Source: Rhizobiaceae bacterium (GTDB taxonomy: Bacteria; Pseudomonadota; Alphaproteobacteria; Rhizobiales; Rhizobiaceae). Taken from it: a DNA stretch of 64,000 bases. The translations under genes were made by a program, and so were the position numbers. Positions within the stretch are counted from its first letter, which is position 1, and each line of letters opens with the position of its first letter. Below the pieces are notes generated by a model. The model was not told where the DNA came from. It saw nothing but the letters and a program-made list of their open reading frames with translations, and searched no databases. The stretch is taken from the NCBI GenBank assembly GCA_905339215.1, contig CAJPFN010000037.1:25454-89453 (forward strand), given 5' to 3'. Shown in pieces: positions 58,771-64,000 of the stretch.

Positions 58771-60357
58771 TCAGCGCCGCGACAGGCTCCCCAGGATGCC
58801 GCGCACCAGGGCGCGGCCGACCGAGGAGCCGACCGAGCGCACCACCGACTTGATGGCGGCTTCGGTCACCGTCTGCCGGTTCGACGGGCGCGGCTGCCGC
58901 GGCGCGGTTGTGCGCGGCCTCGTCTGCCTGCGCGGCTCGTCGTAGCGGTCGTCGCGCCGATCGTCACGGCCGTCGAAATCGGGCAACGTCCAGCGTCCCC
59001 CTCCCCGCTCGTCGCGCTCGTCGTCGCGTTCCTCGTCGACCGTGGCGCGCGCGTGCTCGGCGCGCTTCTGCAGCATCTCGAAGGCCGATTCGCGGTCGAC
59101 CGTCTTGTCGTACTGGCCGGAGACCGGGCTTTCGGCGATGACGGCGCGCCGCTCCTGCGGCGTGATCGGGCCGAGCCGCGACGACGGCGGCCTGACCAGC
59201 GTGCGCTGGACCATCGAGGGGATGCCCTTCTCCTCCAGCGTCGACACCAGCGCCTCGCCGGTGCCGAGCTTGGTGATCGCCTCGAAGCAGCTGAAGTCGG
59301 GATTCGGCCGGAACGTGTCGGCGGCCGTCTTCACCGCCTTCTGCTCGCGCGGCGTATACGCGCGGAGAGCGTGTTGAATCCGGTTGCCCAATTGCGCCAG
59401 CACCGTTTCCGGCACGTCGAGCGGGTTCTGCGTGACGAAGTAGACGCCGACGCCCTTCGACCGGATCAGGCGCACCACCTGCTCGACGCGCTCGATCAGC
59501 GCGCGCGGCGCGTCGTTGAAGAGAAGATGCGCCTCGTCGAAGAAGAAGACCAGCTTCGGCCGCTCCGGGTCGCCCACCTCGGGCAGTTCCTCGAACAGTT
59601 CCGACATCAGCCAGAGCAGGAAGGTCGCGTAGAGCCGCGGGTTCATCATCAGCCTGTCGGCGGCGAGCACGTTGATGGCGCCGCGGCCGTCACGCGTGGT
59701 GCGCATGATGTCCTCGATGCGCAGCGCCGGCTCGCCGAAGAAGTTGGCGCCGCCCTGCTGCTCGAGCACCAGCAGTGACCGCTGGATGGCGCCGACCGAA
59801 GGCTTGGTCACGTTGCCGTAGCGCGCGCCGATCTCCCCGGCCCGCTCGGCGATGTTGGCCAGCAGCGCCTGCAGATCCTTCAGGTCGAGCAGCAGCAGGC
59901 CCTCCTCGTCGGCGATGCGGAAGGCGATGTTCATCACGCCTTCCTGCGCGTCGGTCAGGTTCATCAGCCGAGACAGGAGCAGCGGCCCCATCTCCGACAC
60001 CGTGGCGCGGATCGGGTGGCCCTGCTCGCCGAACAGGTCCCAGAAGATCACCGGGAACTGCTGGAACTCATAGGGATCGAGCTTGATCGCCTCGGCGCGC
60101 TTGAGGAGAAAATCCTTGGCCTCGCCGGTTGCGGCGATGCCCGACAGGTCGCCCTTGATGTCGGCGCAGAACACCGGCACGCCGGCATTGGAGAAGCCTT
60201 CCGCCAGGATCTGCAGCGTCACCGTCTTGCCCGTGCCGGTCGCGCCGGTGACGATCCCGTGCCGGTTGCCGTATTTCAGCAGCAGCTTCTCCGGCCTCTG
60301 GTAGCTGTCGTCGGGCTTCCGGCTGGCGCCGATGAAGAGGCTGTTGTCGTCGGCCAT
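58771..60357 (-). CDS. DUF853 / HerA-like ATPase
   Basis: 528 aa from ATG 60357. Walker [34 protein letters not shown], Walker [29 protein letters not shown] (sensor), then a charged, disordered stretch about 430-490 ([15 protein letters not shown]) and a short helical end [17 protein letters not shown]. YjgR-type FtsK/HerA-fold NTPase of unknown cellular role. Single gene. Confidence 0.88.
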   Translation of the reverse strand: MADDNSLFIGASRKPDDSYQRPEKLLLKYGNRHGIVTGATGTGKTVTLQILAEGFSNAGVPVFCADIKGDLSGIAATGEAKDFLLKRAEAIKLDPYEFQQFPVIFWDLFGEQGHPIRATVSEMGPLLLSRLMNLTDAQEGVMNIAFRIADEEGLLLLDLKDLQALLANIAERAGEIGARYGNVTKPSVGAIQRSLLVLEQQGGANFFGEPALRIEDIMRTTRDGRGAINVLAADRLMMNPRLYATFLLWLMSELFEELPEVGDPERPKLVFFFDEAHLLFNDAPRALIERVEQVVRLIRSKGVGVYFVTQNPLDVPETVLAQLGNRIQHALRAYTPREQKAVKTAADTFRPNPDFSCFEAITKLGTGEALVSTLEEKGIPSMVQRTLVRPPSSRLGPITPQERRAVIAESPVSGQYDKTVDRESAFEMLQKRAEHARATVDEERDDERDERGGGRWTLPDFDGRDDRRDDRYDEPRRQTRPRTTAPRQPRPSNRQTVTEAAIKSVVRSVGSSVGRALVRGILGSLSRR

Positions 60358-60633
60358 GGAGATCTCCGCTGGGGCGCGCCGTTCGGGCGGGCAATCCGTT
60401 CGCCGCGCCGCTCCCGCCGGTATAATCAGCGCCGTGCCGGGCGACAATGACGTTGCGGCAAAATGCGGCGGCGGGCGGCTTGCGTCCGCGCCCCGCCTTT
60501 GGCAATTCAGACCCCGGATCGATCGCCCTCGGGCATCGCGCGGACCCGGTTGCGGCAATTGTTGCATTGCGGCACGGAGTGCCAATCCCTAAGGTCGATC
60601 GCGACGTTGGAAAGTGGCAGTGCGGGAGGAACG

Positions 60634-62067
60634 ATGGAGGGCCGGAGACTGCTGGCGGAAACCGGGTTCGCACCGTCCGATCGCGAACGGTGGCGTGCGC
60701 TCGCCGAGAAGGCGCTGGGTGGGGCCTCGTTCGAGGCGGCGCTGACGGCACGGACCGACGACGGTATCGTCGTCGAGCCGCTCTACGCCCGCGCAACGGC
60801 GACGCTTGTCCCGCGCAGCGATCCGGCGGCGCGCTGGGCGGTCGTTCAGCGCATCGACGATCCCGATCCCGCCCGCGCCAACGCCCAGGCGCTCGACGAC
60901 GTCGCCAACGGCGCCACCGGTCTGGCGCTCGTCTTCGAGGGCGCACCCAACGCCTTCGGCTACGGCCTGCCGGCGAATGCCGAGGCGCTGGCGCAGGCCC
61001 TCGACGGCGTCCCGCTCGGCAAGGTCCACCTGCGCACCGACGTGCACCCGATGAGCCGGGCCAGCGTCGACTGGTTCGTGGCCCTTCTTTCGGCGCGCCG
61101 GGTCGATCCGACGCGGTTGAGCCTCGCCTTCGGCATCGATCCGTCGGCGATCTTCGCCGCCACCGGCCGGCTGCGCATGTCGATCGAGGCGCTGCAAGCC
61201 TCGATGCCGCAGTCGCTGGCGCATTTCTTCGCCCTCGGCGTGCCCGGCGCGCTGCTCGAGGCCGACGGCCGCGTCTATCACAATGCCGGCGCCACCGAGG
61301 CGCAGGAACTCGGCGCCGTGCTCGCCACCGCGGTCGCGCACCTGCGCATGTTCGAGGCCGCCCGCCAGCCGCTCGTCTACGCCGCCCCCCATATCGGCTT
61401 CGCCGTCGCCGTGGACCAGGACCAGTTCCTGTCGACGGCTAAGCTGCGGGCACTGCGCCGCCTTTGGACCCGCGTCCAGGAGGCCTGCTCGATCCCGCCC
61501 GCGCCGGCCATGGTCCATGCCGAGACGTCGTGGCGCATGATGACGGTGAAGGACCCGGAGACCAACGTCCTGCGCGCGGGGATCGCTACCTTCGCCGCGG
61601 CGACCGGCGGCGCCGATTCGATCTCGGTGCTGCCCTACACCATCGCCCACGGCCTGCCCGACGATTTTGCCCGCCGCGTGGCGCGCAACATCCAGCTGGT
61701 CATGGCCGGCGAGAGCCACATCGACTTCGTCGCCGATCCGGCGGCCGGCGCCGGCGGCATCGAGGCGCTGACGGACGCGCTCTGCGAAAAGGCCTGGGCC
61801 GAGTTCCAGGCGATCGAGGCGGAGGGCGGCATGCTCGCCAGCCTGTCGGTCGGCCGCTTCCAGGCGCGCGTCGGCGAAGCGCGCGAGCGCCGCGCTGCGC
61901 TCTACAAGGCCGGCGAGCGCGTGATCGTCGGCACCACGCTCTATCCGGCCAAGACCGAGCGCCCGGTGTCGACGCTCGCCGCCGGGCGCCGCCCCGTGCC
62001 GACCGACGGTGCCGTGTTCTGCGAGGCGATGCCGGCGCTGCGCATCGACGAGACGATCGAGGGCTGA
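60634..62067 (+). CDS. mutA: Methylmalonyl-CoA mutase small subunit
   Basis: 477 aa from ATG 60634, preceded by GGGAGGA. MM_CoA_mutase fold: [82 protein letters not shown]. There is no cobalamin-binding DxHxxG domain, as usual for the non-catalytic MutA partner. Located 2 nt before mutB. Heterodimer with MutB converts methylmalonyl-CoA to succinyl-CoA. Confidence 0.9.
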   Translation: MEGRRLLAETGFAPSDRERWRALAEKALGGASFEAALTARTDDGIVVEPLYARATATLVPRSDPAARWAVVQRIDDPDPARANAQALDDVANGATGLALVFEGAPNAFGYGLPANAEALAQALDGVPLGKVHLRTDVHPMSRASVDWFVALLSARRVDPTRLSLAFGIDPSAIFAATGRLRMSIEALQASMPQSLAHFFALGVPGALLEADGRVYHNAGATEAQELGAVLATAVAHLRMFEAARQPLVYAAPHIGFAVAVDQDQFLSTAKLRALRRLWTRVQEACSIPPAPAMVHAETSWRMMTVKDPETNVLRAGIATFAAATGGADSISVLPYTIAHGLPDDFARRVARNIQLVMAGESHIDFVADPAAGAGGIEALTDALCEKAWAEFQAIEAEGGMLASLSVGRFQARVGEARERRAALYKAGERVIVGTTLYPAKTERPVSTLAAGRRPVPTDGAVFCEAMPALRIDETIEG

Positions 62068-62069
62068 TC

Positions 62070-64000
62070 ATGATCCCTGACTTTTCCAAGATCGGCTGGA
62101 CCGCCCCCGCAGCACCCTCGCCCGAGATCGAAGCAGCCGAATGGCAGACGCCGGAAGGCATCTCCATCCGCCGCGCCTATTCTGACGCCGACCTCGCCGG
62201 CCTGCCCTTTCTCGACAGCTATCCGGGCCTCGCGCCGTTCATCCGCGGCCCCTACCCGACCATGTACGTCCAGCAGCCGTGGACGATCCGTCAATATGCC
62301 GGTTTCTCGACGGCGGAGGAATCCAACGCGTTTTACCGCCGCAACCTCGCCGCCGGGCAGAAAGGCCTTTCCGTCGCCTTCGACCTCGCCACGCACCGCG
62401 GCTACGACAGTGACCATCCGCGGGTGGCCGGCGACGTCGGCATGGCAGGCGTGGCGATCGATTCCATCCTCGACATGCGCCAGCTCTTCGACGGCATCCC
62501 GCTTAACGAGATGACCGTGTCGATGACCATGAACGGCGCCGTGCTGCCGATCATGGCGCTCTACATCGTCGCCGGCGAGGAACAGGGCGTCGCGTTGAAG
62601 GATCTCGCCGGGACCATCCAGAACGACATCCTCAAGGAGTTCATGGTCCGCAACACCTACATCTACCCGCCGAAGCCGTCGATGCGGATCATTTCCGACA
62701 TCTTTTCATACACTTCGCGGAACATGCCGAAGTTCAACTCGATCTCGATCTCCGGCTACCACATCCAGGAGGCCGGGGCGACGGTCGACCTCGAGCTCGC
62801 CTACACCATCGCCGACGGCATCGAATACGTGCGCGCCGGCGTCGCCGCGGGCCTCGACGTCGACAGCTTCGCGCCGCGCCTCTCCTTCTTCTGGAACGCC
62901 GGCATGAACTTCTTCATGGAGGTCGCCAAGCAGCGCGCCGGGCGCCTCATCTGGGCGGCGCTGATGAAGAAGAACTTTTCACCGAAGAGCGACAAGTCGC
63001 TGGCGCTGCGCGCCCACACGCAGACGTCGGGCTGGTCGCTCACCGCGCAGGACCCCTACAACAACATCGTGCGTACCATGATCGAGGCGATGGCCGCGAC
63101 CCAGGGCCACACCCAGTCGCTGCACACCAACGCCTTCGACGAGGCGCTGGCGCTGCCCACCGACCATTCGGCGCGGATTGCCCGCAACACGCAGATTGTC
63201 TTGCAGAAGGAGTCCGGCACCACCCGCATCATCGACCCGTGGGGCGGCTCGGCCTTCGTCGAGAGGCTCACCCACGACCTCGCTGCGCGGGCGCTTTCCC
63301 ACATTGAGGAGGTGGAAAGCCTCGGCGGCATGGCGGCGGCGATCGAGAAGGGCATCCCCAAGATGCGTATCGAGGAGGCCGCGGCGCGCACCCAGGCGCG
63401 CATCGATTCCGGCGAGCAGGTGATGGTCGGCGTCAACGCCTTCAAGCCCGAGCGCGAGATCGAGATCGACGTGCTCAAGGTCGACAACGCCGAAGTCCGC
63501 GCCCGCCAGCTCGCCAAGCTGCAGCAATTGAAGGGTACGCGCGACGTCGCCGCAGTGGAGGGCGCGCTGGCCGACCTGACGCGCGCCGCGCAGGGCGACG
63601 GCAATTTGCTCGAATTCGCCGTGCGCGCCGCGCGCGCCAGGGCCACCGTCGGCGAGATCTCGCTGGCGCTGGAAAAGGTGTTCGGCCGCCACGTCGCCGA
63701 GGTGCGCACCATTTCCGGCGTCTACCGCAAGGAGATCGGCGAGAACGCCACCGTCGACCGCGTCCAGGACAAGGTCGAGGCCTTCGCGAAGAAGACCGGG
63801 GCGAAGCCGCGCATTCTCGTCGCCAAGATGGGCCAGGACGGCCACGACCGCGGCCAGAAGGTCATCGCCACCGCCTTCGCCGACCTCGGCTTCGACGTCA
63901 CGGTCGGCTCGATGTTCCAGACGCCCGAGGAGATCGCGAGGCTCGCCGTCGAGCACGACGTGCACATCGTCGGCGCCTCCTCTCTCGCCGCCGGCCACCT
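62070..64000 (+). CDS. mutB: Methylmalonyl-CoA mutase large subunit (partial)
   Basis: 643 codons visible from ATG 62070; the 3' end is outside the window. Substrate domain: [70 protein letters not shown]. The C-terminal cobalamin-binding domain begins with [20 protein letters not shown] (DxHxxG). B12-dependent isomerisation for propionyl-CoA/odd-chain and branched-chain catabolism. Nearly complete, intact as far as seen. Confidence 0.95.
   Translation, partial: MIPDFSKIGWTAPAAPSPEIEAAEWQTPEGISIRRAYSDADLAGLPFLDSYPGLAPFIRGPYPTMYVQQPWTIRQYAGFSTAEESNAFYRRNLAAGQKGLSVAFDLATHRGYDSDHPRVAGDVGMAGVAIDSILDMRQLFDGIPLNEMTVSMTMNGAVLPIMALYIVAGEEQGVALKDLAGTIQNDILKEFMVRNTYIYPPKPSMRIISDIFSYTSRNMPKFNSISISGYHIQEAGATVDLELAYTIADGIEYVRAGVAAGLDVDSFAPRLSFFWNAGMNFFMEVAKQRAGRLIWAALMKKNFSPKSDKSLALRAHTQTSGWSLTAQDPYNNIVRTMIEAMAATQGHTQSLHTNAFDEALALPTDHSARIARNTQIVLQKESGTTRIIDPWGGSAFVERLTHDLAARALSHIEEVESLGGMAAAIEKGIPKMRIEEAAARTQARIDSGEQVMVGVNAFKPEREIEIDVLKVDNAEVRARQLAKLQQLKGTRDVAAVEGALADLTRAAQGDGNLLEFAVRAARARATVGEISLALEKVFGRHVAEVRTISGVYRKEIGENATVDRVQDKVEAFAKKTGAKPRILVAKMGQDGHDRGQKVIATAFADLGFDVTVGSMFQTPEEIARLAVEHDVHIVGASSLAAGH

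Overview
High-GC (roughly 65-70% by eye) chromosomal DNA of an alphaproteobacterium, most likely Hyphomicrobiales (Rhizobiales), probably near Mesorhizobium/Phyllobacteriaceae. The evidence is a MucR/Ros regulator, FeuP/FeuQ-type two-component genes, a ccmIEFH (cycHJKL) operon, DUF6456 and DnaA-C-domain regulators, a DUF5330 protein, and a structural gene cluster in the order of the Rhodobacter capsulatus gene transfer agent (GTA). No rRNA, tRNA, integrase or CRISPR array was seen.

Layout. 1-0.6 kb: partial RelE/HigB-type toxin-antitoxin pair. 0.6-4.7 kb: cytochrome c maturation genes ccmI-E-F-H, read leftwards. 4.8-7.8 kb: a lipoprotein, feuQ, feuP and a small secreted FeuN-like protein. 8.0-10.4 kb: two coupled glycosyltransferases. 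10.4-30.1 kb: a GTA-type cluster read leftwards (gp1-like, terminase, portal, DUF6107, prohead protease, capsid, connectors, tail, tape measure, DUF2460/DUF2163/NlpC-P60, TIM-barrel baseplate protein, holin-like protein), with a sigma70-like promoter at 30,346-30,374. 22.9-26.8 kb: accessory cargo inside that cluster. 30.4-31.6 kb: small, less GC-rich accessory genes including a HEPN-like protein. 32-47 kb: housekeeping genes (methyltransferase, ZIP transporter, PBP1A, histidine kinase, SufE, DUF6456, HTH, MucR). 47-64 kb: MsrB, oligopeptidase B, TetR-MFS-SET, cytochromes c, SOD, branched-chain aminotransferase, haloacid dehalogenase, L,D-transpeptidase, a HerA-like ATPase, and methylmalonyl-CoA mutase subunits (the second runs off the end).

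The part most worth following up is the cargo. The portal gene ends in TAA at 26,805-26,803, but the same frame stays open for 200 more codons. Those codons start with a linker of the kind seen before polymorphic-toxin C-termini and end in a Cys/His HNH-like nuclease domain. A second gene, a candidate immunity protein, starts on the toxin stop codon (TAATG). Directly after it lies a 34-codon relic of an ordinary portal C-terminus with its own stop codon, as expected if a toxin-immunity cassette displaced the original portal 3' end. Beyond the relic lie a secreted protein of unknown function and an intact hipBA module. The hipBA promoter carries four TATA-N6-TATA sites spaced exactly 27 bp apart. 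The reading is that a GTA (or GTA-derived particle) has acquired a portal-linked effector plus addiction genes. The toxin activity, and whether the stop codon is read through, is inactivating, or separates two proteins, are inferences.

At least six GC-rich mosaic palindromic repeats (RIME-like) sit in gene gaps, including two of equal length (132 bp) sharing the same inverted termini, one of them inside the GTA cluster.
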